Shown here: one piece after another, positions 35,879 to 44,728 of the stretch
How positions within the stretch are numbered: position 1 is the stretch's first letter
Layout of the letters: every line of letters starts with the position of its first letter
NCBI GenBank assembly: GCA_964015035.1
Contig: CAXHCA010000001.1
Coordinates: forward strand, 62,001-126,000
Direction of reading: 5' to 3'
Length of the DNA stretch: 64,000 nt
Origin: BQJU01 sp964015035
GTDB taxonomy: Bacteria > Bacteroidota > Bacteroidia > Chitinophagales > Saprospiraceae
The notes under the pieces: model-generated
The model's database searches: none
Told to the model about the DNA's origin: nothing
The model's input: only the letters and a program-made list of their open reading frames with translations
Translations under genes and position numbers: made by a program

Positions 35879-37780
35879 ATGAAACTTACTCACGCTACTT
35901 TGACCTTAGTGTTGGTGGGCTTCGCCTATATGCTAAGGGCTCAAACACCTGATCTTCGTTATGGGAAAGTCTCGGATGAGGAATGGAATATGACTTATTG
36001 TGACTTTGATTCTACTGCTCCGGCGGTCATTCTGCTGGATAAAGGCGTAATCACTTTTGACAATGGAACGGTTAATATTGAACGCCACCGGCGCATCAAA
36101 ATCTTTAGGGAAGAAGGCTTTGAATATGCCGATATACAAATCCCTTTTTATCACCGAGACAAGGATGAATGGATTGAAAATTTTTTCGCCCAAACTTTGG
36201 TGAAGGGAGCAGATGGGAAGGTGGAAAAGGTCAAAGTAAAAGATGAATTTACAGAACAAGTTAACGACTATTGGTCTCAATTTAAATTTTCCTTTCCAGC
36301 AATAGCAAACGGCGTGATTATCGAATACTCTTACCGCTATGTGTCCAAGCGGTTTTACTTTTTGTCACCCTGGGAATTTCAACATGAATTACCGGTGCTC
36401 TATAGTGAACTAAATGCATCAGTACCGGAGACGCTTAACTATTCTTTTTTATTGTTTGGGGATCAACTACCGAAGCGATATACCGGGGGCACCCTTTCCA
36501 ATTGGGTGTTGGAAAAACAACCTGGTTATAAAGACGAGGCATTTGTATACAACCCGAAAGATTACATCAATAAGATCGAGTTTCAACTCACCAGTTATTG
36601 GGATGGAAGTGCCATGCGCAAGGTTTTGCGTAGTTGGGATCAACTCGGTGACGACCTTAGGCAGGAATATCGGCCACTGATGCGCCGGGCTAGGCGGGAG
36701 AAGGAATCTTTTGAAGCAGTAATTGCCGAGGCAAGTACAGAATTGGAAAAGGTAGAAGCTCTGGTTACCCATTTTCGAAAAATATATCAATGGGATAATT
36801 ACTTTTCTATTTATCCCAAACAAGGATTGGATGAATTATTAACTACCGGAAAGGGAACCAATTCGTTGATTAATCTTTGGTTTATTGGTGCATTGAAGGC
36901 ACTGGGACTTAATGCCGAACCGGTGCTGATCAGCACTAGATCTAACGGAAAAGTAGTGCGAAATTTTCCATTGTTGAGCCAGTTTAACACGGTCATTTGC
37001 CAGGTCAATTGTGATGGAAAAGGCTATTTGATTGATGTGGTGGAACGAGGTGGAAAATTACATTTTGATCAACTTCCGGTGGAAGATCTAAACTACAGTG
37101 GATTATTGCTGGGAGAAGACTCCACCAGTTGGATCGACATTTTGCCCAAAGTTGCGTCGAAGTATACCACACTTGTGGAATTGGATTTGGCAGCGGGAAC
37201 CGGGAAGGTAGGCAAGAGATATATGGGCTATCCCGCAGCTGAACAACGAAAAAACATTATTTTTGGTGAAGCCTTAGACTTGGCCAAAGGACAGACCGTT
37301 GATGGCGCAGTGGGGCAATCGTTGGAACTGCTTGATCAAAGCATTGAAAATATCGAAGAGACCGATCAGCCTCTAATGATTACTTATCTCATGAAGGGGG
37401 ATCCGGTAGAAGCGGATGCCAGTACTTTGTATCTGACTCCCTTGAGTTGGAGTAACTTTCAGGAGGTGAAGTTTAAGAAAAAAGAACGTCATTTTCCGGT
37501 TGAGTTAGAATATCCCTTTATGGATCAGTTGTCGATGTCGATTACTTTACCTCCGGGATACGTATTGGAGGAGGCCCCCAAGGATATCTTGTTGAAATTA
37601 CCCAATGACACGGGGCAGTTTACCTATCGGGTCAATGTGTTGAAAGATAAGTGCTTAATTGATATTCGCATGAAAATAAATGAGGTCTATTTAGTGCCCG
37701 AAATGTATTTTCACCTCAAAGAATTTTTTGAACAGATCAAGGAAAAGATTAGTGAATCTATAGTATTTAAAAAAATGTAG
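35879..37780 (+). CDS. DUF3857 and transglutaminase-like domain protein
   Basis: A 633-residue exported protein (signal peptide residues 1-21). The N-terminal half is a DUF3857 domain, including NIERHRRIKIFREEGFEYADIQIPFY and FSFPAIANGVIIEYSY. The middle carries a transglutaminase-like fold (EKVEALVTHFRKIYQWDNYFSIYPKQGLDELLTTGKGTNSLINLWFIGALKALGL). The usual Cys of the catalytic triad is not at the expected place (GTNSLINLW), so it may be inactive. It begins 18 bases after the T9SS cargo gene and 2 bases before a C1B peptidase gene, so these form one operon. Confidence 0.88.
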   Translation: MKLTHATLTLVLVGFAYMLRAQTPDLRYGKVSDEEWNMTYCDFDSTAPAVILLDKGVITFDNGTVNIERHRRIKIFREEGFEYADIQIPFYHRDKDEWIENFFAQTLVKGADGKVEKVKVKDEFTEQVNDYWSQFKFSFPAIANGVIIEYSYRYVSKRFYFLSPWEFQHELPVLYSELNASVPETLNYSFLLFGDQLPKRYTGGTLSNWVLEKQPGYKDEAFVYNPKDYINKIEFQLTSYWDGSAMRKVLRSWDQLGDDLRQEYRPLMRRARREKESFEAVIAEASTELEKVEALVTHFRKIYQWDNYFSIYPKQGLDELLTTGKGTNSLINLWFIGALKALGLNAEPVLISTRSNGKVVRNFPLLSQFNTVICQVNCDGKGYLIDVVERGGKLHFDQLPVEDLNYSGLLLGEDSTSWIDILPKVASKYTTLVELDLAAGTGKVGKRYMGYPAAEQRKNIIFGEALDLAKGQTVDGAVGQSLELLDQSIENIEETDQPLMITYLMKGDPVEADASTLYLTPLSWSNFQEVKFKKKERHFPVELEYPFMDQLSMSITLPPGYVLEEAPKDILLKLPNDTGQFTYRVNVLKDKCLIDIRMKINEVYLVPEMYFHLKEFFEQIKEKISESIVFKKM

Positions 37781-37782
37781 TT

Positions 37783-38889
37783 ATGCAAAAAGCGATCAAC
37801 TTCCTCTACTGCTTATTTTTCCTCTTGGTAGCCCATCATCTCAATGCTCAATATGTCTTTACCGCAGATGAGTCTCTGGAATGTACAAACATCAAAAGTC
37901 AGGACCGAACTGGCACTTGCTGGAGCTTTTCAACGGTTTCTTTTCTAGAATCGGAATTGATCCGTATGGGCAAGCCGGCCATGGATTTGTCTGAGATGTA
38001 TTTGGTTAGAACCATCTACCAAGACAAGGCTCGCAATTACGTGTTACGGCAAGGCAAAGCCAATTTCAGTCAAGGAGGACTTTCGCATGATGTCATGAGA
38101 GCTTTCGATATGGGAGGCATCGTCCCTGAATCCGTATTTTCGGGAAAACTGGATGGTGCGGCCATCCATGATCACTCGGAAATGGAAGCGGCCATGAAAG
38201 GCATGTTGGATGCTCTGGTTGGTCGCAAAAAGCTGAGCAATAAGTGGCATGATGCATTGGATTGCATCCTGGAATCCTACATGGGGGATGCTCCAAGCAC
38301 TTTTACCTACAATGGGCAGGAATACACCCCGAAAAGTTTTGCTGAAAGTCTGGGTATCAATGCGAAGGATTATGTGACTTTGACGTCTTTCTCCCATCAT
38401 CCATTTTACGAAAAGTTTATTCTGGAAATCCCGGATAATTATTCTAACGGAACATATTACAACTTACCCCTTGATGAATTACAAAGTATTGTTGATCATG
38501 CCTTGACCAAGGGGTATAGTGTAGCCTGGGATGGTGATGTCAGTGAATCCGGATTTAATGCAGGTAAGGGGGTAGCGGTTGTGGCTGCACCAGGTTTTGA
38601 AGGTGATGTCTTTGCTCATCCAATTGAGGAAATGGACGTTAATCAACAGGTTCGGCAGGAACAATTTGAAAGTTATGCTACCACTGATGACCACTTGATG
38701 CACCTCACAGGAATAGCGCGTGACCAGAAAGGTCAGAAATATTATGTCACCAAAAATTCCTGGGGAGAAATTAGTCCGTATAAGGGGTTTTTGCATATGT
38801 CCTCTGCTTATTTTCGACTGAAAACAGTAGGCATCATGGTACACAAGGATGCCATTCCGAAGGATATAGCCAAGAAAATTTTGCAATAA
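37783..38889 (+). CDS. Secreted C1B-type cysteine peptidase
   Basis: A 368-residue papain-fold peptidase of the bleomycin hydrolase (C1B) group. A signal peptide covers residues 1-22. The catalytic Cys46 is in RTGTCWSFST, the His in DDHLMHLTGIA and the Asn in VTKNSWG, so the active site is complete. Export is unusual for C1B enzymes, which are mostly cytoplasmic aminopeptidases, but such forms occur in Bacteroidota. It starts 2 bases after the DUF3857 gene. A hairpin follows 39 bases after the stop. Confidence 0.9.
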   Translation: MQKAINFLYCLFFLLVAHHLNAQYVFTADESLECTNIKSQDRTGTCWSFSTVSFLESELIRMGKPAMDLSEMYLVRTIYQDKARNYVLRQGKANFSQGGLSHDVMRAFDMGGIVPESVFSGKLDGAAIHDHSEMEAAMKGMLDALVGRKKLSNKWHDALDCILESYMGDAPSTFTYNGQEYTPKSFAESLGINAKDYVTLTSFSHHPFYEKFILEIPDNYSNGTYYNLPLDELQSIVDHALTKGYSVAWDGDVSESGFNAGKGVAVVAAPGFEGDVFAHPIEEMDVNQQVRQEQFESYATTDDHLMHLTGIARDQKGQKYYVTKNSWGEISPYKGFLHMSSAYFRLKTVGIMVHKDAIPKDIAKKILQ

Positions 38890-38927
38890 CTCAACTGGAG
38901 TGGTGAAGTGGCACGCGAGGGCGCAAA

Positions 38928-38969
38928 GTGATTTGGTTCGACATTATTTATTTCGCCGAACCAAATCAC
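38928..38969. terminator. Bidirectional hairpin between convergent peptidase genes
   Basis: GTGATTTGGTTCG (38928-38940) and CGAACCAAATCAC (38957-38969) are a perfect 13-bp inverted repeat with a 16-base AT-rich loop, in the 116 bases between the C1B and M16 stops. The T-run on either side is weak, so this is a probable but not certain terminator. Confidence 0.6.
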
Positions 38970-39005
38970 CCGTCTTTTCATTGAGCGCAAGCGACCAATA
39001 GACCC

Positions 39006-41831
39006 TTAATCCATCTTCTCCTCTGGCATCAAAATAAATTGCATATAGTTCTCTGTTTCAAAATACTTGGTGGCTGCTTCTTGGATCATTTGTGGCGTGA
39101 GGGCATCAATTTTCTCTTCCAGGGCTTGCAATTTAATACCTTCTACCGGAAGATCATATTGATATCGATAGCTGAGTTGCCCCAGCCAATAGCTGTTTTC
39201 TTTTAAGCCTTTAATGCGGTTTTGACGTTGTGTCTCTGTCACCTTTAGTAGGTCTTTTTCTACGGGACCGGAAGCTTTCAATTGTTCAATTTCTGATAGT
39301 GCCGTTTGAATCAGGGTATCCACCTGCCCGGGTTCACAATTGAAGGAGAGGCTGATCCGGTAAACGGGTTTTGGGTAGTAGGAAATATTACCGTTTAAGC
39401 GTACCCCATAGACACCCCCGAGCTCCTCACGCATGGATTCTCTCAATTTGATGCGTAGCAGATTAGTTAGCGTGGAAAAAGCATAGCGATCATCATGTTG
39501 GGGATCAAAATCACTATGGTAAATGAGCTCCACCAATGCCTTAGGCGCTTCACCTTTATAAATAGTGGTGTCAATTTGGCCACTAACCAAGGCTGCGCTA
39601 ACATCTCGCCATTTTTCTCGACGGTAAGTGACCGGCAAATTGGCCAGATATTTTTTAGCCAAATCTCGGATTTTTGTCTGATCAAAATTGCCCACAAAAA
39701 AGAAGGTGAAATCGCTAGCATCGGCAAACCGATCCTGGTAAGCAGAAAGCACCCATTCTGGATTAATTTTTTGCAGGTCTTCAAGCGTCGTAATCTGCCG
39801 ACGAGGATGATTCTGGTATTTAATGTGGTTTTTAATATCGGCAAAAGCGTTATATGGATTGGTCATGATGTTTTCAAAAATGGACTCCTGCCTTTTGATG
39901 TAAGATTGAAAACCGGCGGAGTCAATTCTGGGGGCAGTGAAATAGAGGTAAACAAGCTGAAACAAAGTTTCGAGGTCTTCGGGGGTGCTATTGCCACTGA
40001 TGCCTTCGTACAGCTCTCTGATGTAAGGGCTCACATTGACAATCTTCCCGGATAGTTTTTTCTGCAATGCTACCAGGCTAAAATCACCCAACCCGGCCTG
40101 ATCAATGATCGATGCTGCGTGGGCGGCACTGGGATATTTTTCATCGGTAAAAAGAGAATGTCCTCCCGGACTAAAGGACGTCATTAGTATCTCATTATTC
40201 TGAAAGTCCGTAGGCTTTAGGACAATTTTGACACCATTATTCAGCACCAACTCCTGGATACCGAGCGTATCGACTTCTCTTTCAGAAACAATACTTCCCG
40301 GTATTAATTTTTTCTGAAGCAACGGCTCTGTAGACACATTATCTTTATAGGCTTCCAATTTTTTACTGGCTACCTGTTGCAGCAATTTAGACATTTCCGC
40401 TTCTGTCGGGAGGTATTCTCGCTGATCGTCGGGGCCGGTAACAATCACAACATAATTCTGATCCTTGATCCATTTTTTGGGTAGTGGATTAATATCTGTA
40501 AGTCGGATTTGAGGCAATATTTGTTTGTAGAGCGCCAATGTTTGACCTGGACTAGGAATGGGGGTACCTTTTAAAAAATGGTGGACCAAGCGACCGGCTA
40601 AACTTCCCGAAGTCATTTTGTCTCGTTCCAGATAGGCTTGTTCTGCACTTTTGAGCATTTCCGCTTTCTTCCGCTCCAATTCTGTTTTGGTAAAGCCATG
40701 TTGTACAGCACGATATGTTTCTGTGAGTACGGTTTCGATGCCTCGCAAAGCGCCGCCTTCTCTCACAAAGGCATAGGTGTGGTACAGATCTAAATCACCC
40801 AGGTCACTACCGTAACCCGAATAAGCAAAGGTAAAAGGCGGGTCAGCCTGCTGCTGCACTTCGACCAACCGGGCATTGAGCATGCGGTTGTACAAACTTC
40901 GACTCATGCTAGCTCCAAGATCCTGAACCGTCTTGACTTTCTCGGCAGGATGCTTGTAAAGGACTCGCACTTGCGTAAATGGCGCCTCTTTATCAGTCGC
41001 AATTTTGTATAAGTTCTTATGCTGAGTGGGAATCGAATAATCCTTTCTTTCCCGATTGTTTTCTGATTTTGTAAGGCGCGAAAACCGATTTTTAATCTCT
41101 TTTTCCATCCATGCAACATCAAAATCACCTACCGCGATAATGGCCATTAAATCAGGACGATACCAATCCTCATAGAATTTCTTAATAGTTGCTACACTAG
41201 CCGTTTTAATGATTTCCGGGTCGCCGATGGGGAGGCGTTTTGCATAGCGGGAATCGTGGTACAAAACCGGAAAATATTGTTGTTGCAACCGCTGATCGGG
41301 ACTTAAACGGGTACGCCATTCAGCGATGACTACCCCTCTTTCTTTTTCCACCTCTAAGGAATCGAAAGTCAAGCCACTGGCCCAATCTTCCATAACTAAC
41401 AAGCCTTTTTCCAAGTGTGCCAAGGTATCGGTGCGGGCTTGTAATAGATATACGGTTTCGCCAAAACTTGTGTAGGCATTTAAGTCGGCTCCAAAACGGG
41501 TGCCAATGGATTCGAGGTAATCAATCAGTTCATTTTTGGCAAAATGTTTGGTGCCATTAAAGGCCATGTGTTCCACAAAATGAGCCAGTCCCAGTTGATT
41601 TTCATCTTCCTGCAAGGAGCCCGCCTTGATTGCTAACCGTAGCTCCGCCCGATTTTCAGGCTTGTTATTTTTTTGGATATAGTAGTGCAATCCATTGGCG
41701 AGTTGCCCCATGCGAATACTAGAATCCATCGGAATCGGTTCTGATGGAGCGTAGCTGGCTTGTCCTTGCAGAGAAAAGTCAGCAAGAAATAAAAGGAAAA
41801 AGGAGAATAACCCGCGATATAATAATTTCAT
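39006..41831 (-). CDS. M16 zinc metallopeptidase (pitrilysin-type)
   Basis: A 941-residue exported peptidase with two fused M16 halves. After a signal peptide (residues 1-25), the inverted zinc motif HFVEH lies at residues 84-88 (LAHFVEHMAFNGTKHF) with the third ligand in the EKERGVVIAEW helix. The C-terminal half lacks HxxEH and is the usual inactive partner. Such proteins are common in Bacteroidota envelopes and may degrade peptides in the periplasm. It lies downstream of ffh on the same strand, separated by a family 2 repeat. Confidence 0.93.
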   Translation of the reverse strand: MKLLYRGLFSFFLLFLADFSLQGQASYAPSEPIPMDSSIRMGQLANGLHYYIQKNNKPENRAELRLAIKAGSLQEDENQLGLAHFVEHMAFNGTKHFAKNELIDYLESIGTRFGADLNAYTSFGETVYLLQARTDTLAHLEKGLLVMEDWASGLTFDSLEVEKERGVVIAEWRTRLSPDQRLQQQYFPVLYHDSRYAKRLPIGDPEIIKTASVATIKKFYEDWYRPDLMAIIAVGDFDVAWMEKEIKNRFSRLTKSENNRERKDYSIPTQHKNLYKIATDKEAPFTQVRVLYKHPAEKVKTVQDLGASMSRSLYNRMLNARLVEVQQQADPPFTFAYSGYGSDLGDLDLYHTYAFVREGGALRGIETVLTETYRAVQHGFTKTELERKKAEMLKSAEQAYLERDKMTSGSLAGRLVHHFLKGTPIPSPGQTLALYKQILPQIRLTDINPLPKKWIKDQNYVVIVTGPDDQREYLPTEAEMSKLLQQVASKKLEAYKDNVSTEPLLQKKLIPGSIVSEREVDTLGIQELVLNNGVKIVLKPTDFQNNEILMTSFSPGGHSLFTDEKYPSAAHAASIIDQAGLGDFSLVALQKKLSGKIVNVSPYIRELYEGISGNSTPEDLETLFQLVYLYFTAPRIDSAGFQSYIKRQESIFENIMTNPYNAFADIKNHIKYQNHPRRQITTLEDLQKINPEWVLSAYQDRFADASDFTFFFVGNFDQTKIRDLAKKYLANLPVTYRREKWRDVSAALVSGQIDTTIYKGEAPKALVELIYHSDFDPQHDDRYAFSTLTNLLRIKLRESMREELGGVYGVRLNGNISYYPKPVYRISLSFNCEPGQVDTLIQTALSEIEQLKASGPVEKDLLKVTETQRQNRIKGLKENSYWLGQLSYRYQYDLPVEGIKLQALEEKIDALTPQMIQEAATKYFETENYMQFILMPEEKMD

Positions 41832-41918
41832 TTCTGAATAAGTTTAGGTACCTATCCAAGAAACAGTAGGAGAGGGGAGGCTGTTCAATAGTGTGATTGG
41901 GAAAGGGGGCAAAATTAG

Positions 41919-41963
41919 AGTGAGCATGTTTGCAGCCCAAAGTTTGACCTCCAAACATGCTCT
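41919..41963 (+). repeat. Repeat family 2, short deleted copy
   Basis: GAGCATGTTTG (41922-41932) and CAAACATGCTC (41952-41962) are a perfect 11-bp inverted repeat. The right 28 bases match the right end of the copy at 58983-59152 at 27 positions (GCAGCCCAAA-TTTGACCTCC). The middle is deleted. It lies 17 bases past the ffh stop. Confidence 0.7.
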
Positions 41964-41979
41964 TACAACCATTACCGTT

Positions 41980-43332
41980 TTACCGCTTACGGAACCCACG
42001 CTTCATAGTTGCACCAGGACCGGCCATGCCACCCATGCCAGGCATTTTTGTCATCTTGTGCATCATCTTCCGCATTTGGTCAAATTGTTTGATAAAGCGA
42101 TTGATTTCGTCGAGACTTTGACCACAACCCATCGCAATACGCTTTTTACGACTCAGGTTGAGCAATTCAGGATTGCCTCTTTCCTGCGGGGTCATAGATT
42201 GAATAATTGATTCGACCTTATTAAAAGCAGAGTTATCGATATTTAAATCTTTGGTGAGTTTATTCATACCTGGGATCATGTTCATCAGGCTTTTGAGATC
42301 ACCCATTTTACGCAGTTGACCAATCTGTCCGAGGAAGTCGTTGAAGTCAAATTTATTCTTTTTGATCTTCTTCTCCAGTCGCTTGGCTTCTTCGTCATCA
42401 AATTGTTCTTGAGCGCGCTCTACGAAGGAAACGATATCACCCATACCCAAAATCCGCTGAGCCATCCGCTCGGGATAAAAGATATCGAGGGTATCCATTT
42501 TTTCACCGGTACTGACAAATTTGATGGGTTTGCCTACCGTATATTTTACCGAAAGGGCCGCACCACCGCGGGTATCACCGTCCAACTTAGTGAGCACGAC
42601 ACCATCATAGTTGATGCGATCGTTGAAGGCTTTAGCGGTATTCACGGCATCCTGACCAGTCATGGAATCTACGACAAACAAGGTCTCATTCGGAAGAATG
42701 GCTTCTTTGACATTGGCAATTTCGGTCATCATCTCCTCATCGACAGATAGACGACCGGCGGTATCCACAATGACCACATCGTAGCCATTGGATTGGGCAT
42801 GGCCAATGCCTTTAAGGGCAATTTCGACCGGATTTTTATTTTCAGGCTCGGTATAGATGCCAGCACCTACTTGTTTAGCCAATACCGTCAACTGATCGAT
42901 GGCTGCAGGACGATAGACGTCACAGGCAACGAGGAGGGGTTTCTTTTTGCGTTTAGTCGAAAGGAAATTGGCCAGTTTACCAGAGAAAGTAGTCTTACCA
43001 GAACCCTGCAGGCCGGCAATGAGTATGACCGCTGGTTCGCCTTTAATATTGATACCGGCAGCTTGCCCCCCCATCAGCTCTACCAGTTCATCCATGACGA
43101 TTTTCACCATCAATTCTCCGGGCTTCACGGCTTTCAGCACGTTTTCCTGCCCCAGGGCCTTATCCTTTACCTTATCGGTAAATTCTTTGGCAATTTTATA
43201 GTTCACGTCAGCCGCCACCAAGGCACGGCGTATTTCCTTAATGGAGGTGGCAATATTGATCTCTGTTATTTTGCTTTCGCCTTTTAATGTTTTAAAGGCA
43301 CCTTCTAATCTTTCGCTTAAACTGTCAAACAT
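41980..43332 (-). CDS. ffh: Signal recognition particle GTPase
   Basis: SRP54/Ffh GTPase, the protein part of the signal recognition particle that targets inner-membrane proteins. At 450 residues it has the N domain, the G domain with GLQGSGKTT, DTAGRLSVD, TKLDGDTRGGAAL and the methionine-rich M domain for signal sequences, ending MGGMAGPGATMKRGFRKR. A -7 motif lies 47 bases before its start on the minus strand. It is followed by a family 2 repeat and the M16 peptidase. Confidence 0.97.
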   Translation of the reverse strand: MFDSLSERLEGAFKTLKGESKITEINIATSIKEIRRALVAADVNYKIAKEFTDKVKDKALGQENVLKAVKPGELMVKIVMDELVELMGGQAAGINIKGEPAVILIAGLQGSGKTTFSGKLANFLSTKRKKKPLLVACDVYRPAAIDQLTVLAKQVGAGIYTEPENKNPVEIALKGIGHAQSNGYDVVIVDTAGRLSVDEEMMTEIANVKEAILPNETLFVVDSMTGQDAVNTAKAFNDRINYDGVVLTKLDGDTRGGAALSVKYTVGKPIKFVSTGEKMDTLDIFYPERMAQRILGMGDIVSFVERAQEQFDDEEAKRLEKKIKKNKFDFNDFLGQIGQLRKMGDLKSLMNMIPGMNKLTKDLNIDNSAFNKVESIIQSMTPQERGNPELLNLSRKKRIAMGCGQSLDEINRFIKQFDQMRKMMHKMTKMPGMGGMAGPGATMKRGFRKR

Positions 43333-43378
43333 TGATTCCTTTTTTTCGGCTTTACAATCGCTGTTGTTAAAATCGCTG

Positions 43379-43386
43379 CAAATATA
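43379..43386 (-). promoter_or_regulatory. -7 motif before ffh
   Basis: On the minus strand TATATTTG matches TAnnTTTG exactly, about 46 bases before the ffh ATG at 43332. No TTTG -33 element at the usual spacing was found. Confidence 0.5.
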
Positions 43387-43456
43387 ACAACTCTGCGGAA
43401 CTTATTTTGGTTTGAAAATCCTGGATTTTATTAGATTCTCAATTCTAAAAAAAAGG

Positions 43457-43508
43457 GTCTTCGACAAATCCCGTGATTCAGCATCAGGCTAAAATATAAA
43501 CCAACGCT
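43457..43508 (+). repeat. Repeat family 1, left-half fragment
   Basis: Aligns with 18549-18601 of the complete element: the shared blocks include CGTGATTCAGC and CAACGCT, with a 5' end GGTCTTCGACAAATCCCG that varies slightly. The right half is missing after about 43508. Confidence 0.75.
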
Positions 43509-43541
43509 GGCGCTCCACCACTTCCGCTATTGTCTCACTTT

Positions 43542-43553
43542 AGTGCTTGTTTG
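43542..43553 (+). repeat. Repeat family 2, isolated end
   Basis: AGTGCTTGTTTG matches the first twelve bases of the family 2 terminal repeat seen at 60145. Nothing else of the element follows. A short match, so it is tentative, but it lies beside a family 1 fragment. Confidence 0.4.
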
Positions 43554-43648
43554 TAAATTATATTTTAACTTAACCATATTTATGTTGGAAAAATTTGCCA
43601 AATAGCGAAAAAAAACAGTAAAAATGCCGGATTTATAAGACTAGTCGT

Positions 43649-43656
43649 TATATTTG
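43649..43656 (+). promoter_or_regulatory. -7 motif in OmpA-like gene leader
   Basis: TATATTTG fits TAnnTTTG exactly. It would give a transcript with a long leader of about 190 bases containing an 8-bp hairpin. Confidence 0.4.
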
Positions 43657-43850
43657 GAACAGACAAGTAGCAACCAATAACAATTTGCCTGCCGAGTGGT
43701 TGTGCGTCTTTGAGGAGAATAAAGGCATTCCTGAAATCATTTTTAATCCCATTCTTATCCTTTACTTATTGAACATCACCGACTAATTGGCTTTTAGCCA
43801 ATTTAAGACAGACGATTAAGAACTCATTTATATAAACAAACTTAACCACT

Positions 43851-44699
43851 ATGTCTGTACCGTTTAAAGTGATCATCATGATTTTGGCATGGTTGCTTTA
43901 TACCATCTTTGCCTACAAGGGATGTTTGGAACAATGCTGTAGCCTAGCAGGTGTGGAACAGGGCGTTATCACTGCTGTTGACAGCACTGATACGCCACCT
44001 CCTCCGGTTGCTACCCGTTATCCAATCGATTTCCAATGGTCTAATGCTCAGGTATTTACCAATGATGGCTTTGATGCGTTAAAGCAAGGCGTTATCGCTG
44101 AAATGACTGATGACAACATTCTTGAAATTACCGGTTTTTATTACGAAGGAGAACCCAAGCCGGATGATTTCGATAACATGGGTTTTGCGCGAGCCGATGC
44201 TGTCAAACAATTATTTCTCGACAACCTCCCTGAAGATCGTATCAAAACCAGGGCTAGGTTGGTTGATGAAGGAGAAGGTGTTCGAGATGGCTACTTTGAA
44301 GCAACAGCCTTTAAATGGCTGGAAGCAGAAAAGAAAGCGGACGAGACGGTAGAAGAATTGGATGATCGAATGATCATTCGTTTTGCTTTTAATTCCACAG
44401 AGAAGGATTACGATCCTGCCGTTGAAGAGTACCTCACTAAATTGTCGGAAAAGATTAAGATTTCCGGTGAAAAAGTGAGTGTCACAGGACATACCGATAA
44501 TATTGGTAGCGACGAATCCAATATGATATTAGGTCGAACCAGAGCCAATCAGATTGCCAGTATACTAAAAGACAAAGGCGTTCCGGCTGATCAGATTATT
44601 ATCGATTCCAAAGGCGAAAGTCAGCCAGTAGATTCGAACGATACAGAAGCTGGAAGACATAACAATCGTCGTGCTGAGGTTCGATTAATTAAGAATTAG
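43851..44699 (+). CDS. OmpA-family protein with duplicated domain
   Basis: A 282-residue protein with an N-terminal hydrophobic segment (residues 5-22) and two OmpA-C-like halves. The C-terminal half is a full OmpA peptidoglycan-binding domain (VTGHTDNIGSDESNMILGRTRANQIASILKDKGVP, GRHNNRRAEVRL). The first half repeats its pattern in decayed form (LEITGFYYEGEPKPDDFDNMGFARADAVKQLFLDNLPEDRI), without the HTD motif, so only the second is likely to bind peptidoglycan. A short Cys-rich CLEQCCSLAG stretch follows the anchor. It is followed after 29 bases by the HHH protein gene. Confidence 0.88.
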   Translation: MSVPFKVIIMILAWLLYTIFAYKGCLEQCCSLAGVEQGVITAVDSTDTPPPPVATRYPIDFQWSNAQVFTNDGFDALKQGVIAEMTDDNILEITGFYYEGEPKPDDFDNMGFARADAVKQLFLDNLPEDRIKTRARLVDEGEGVRDGYFEATAFKWLEAEKKADETVEELDDRMIIRFAFNSTEKDYDPAVEEYLTKLSEKIKISGEKVSVTGHTDNIGSDESNMILGRTRANQIASILKDKGVPADQIIIDSKGESQPVDSNDTEAGRHNNRRAEVRLIKN

Positions 44700-44728
44700 A
44701 CATTCATCAAAACAAATTCGGAAATATT

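Larger units (their letters stand above)
43333..43850. other. 518-bp intergenic region with repeat pieces
   Basis: This gap between the divergent ffh and OmpA-like genes holds the ffh promoter, a family 1 left-half repeat (43457-43508), an isolated family 2 end (43542-43553), a plus-strand -7 motif (43649-43656) about 195 bases before the OmpA-like gene, and a perfect 8-bp hairpin AATTGGCT/AGCCAATT (43785-43803) in that leader. No coding sequence is evident. Confidence 0.6.

Noticed and set aside
39495..40055. Plus-strand open frame of 186 codons.
   Set aside because: It is antisense to the intact M16 peptidase gene and shows no family features.
42316..42750. Plus-strand open frame of 144 codons.
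   Set aside because: It is antisense to ffh, which is clearly the real gene.
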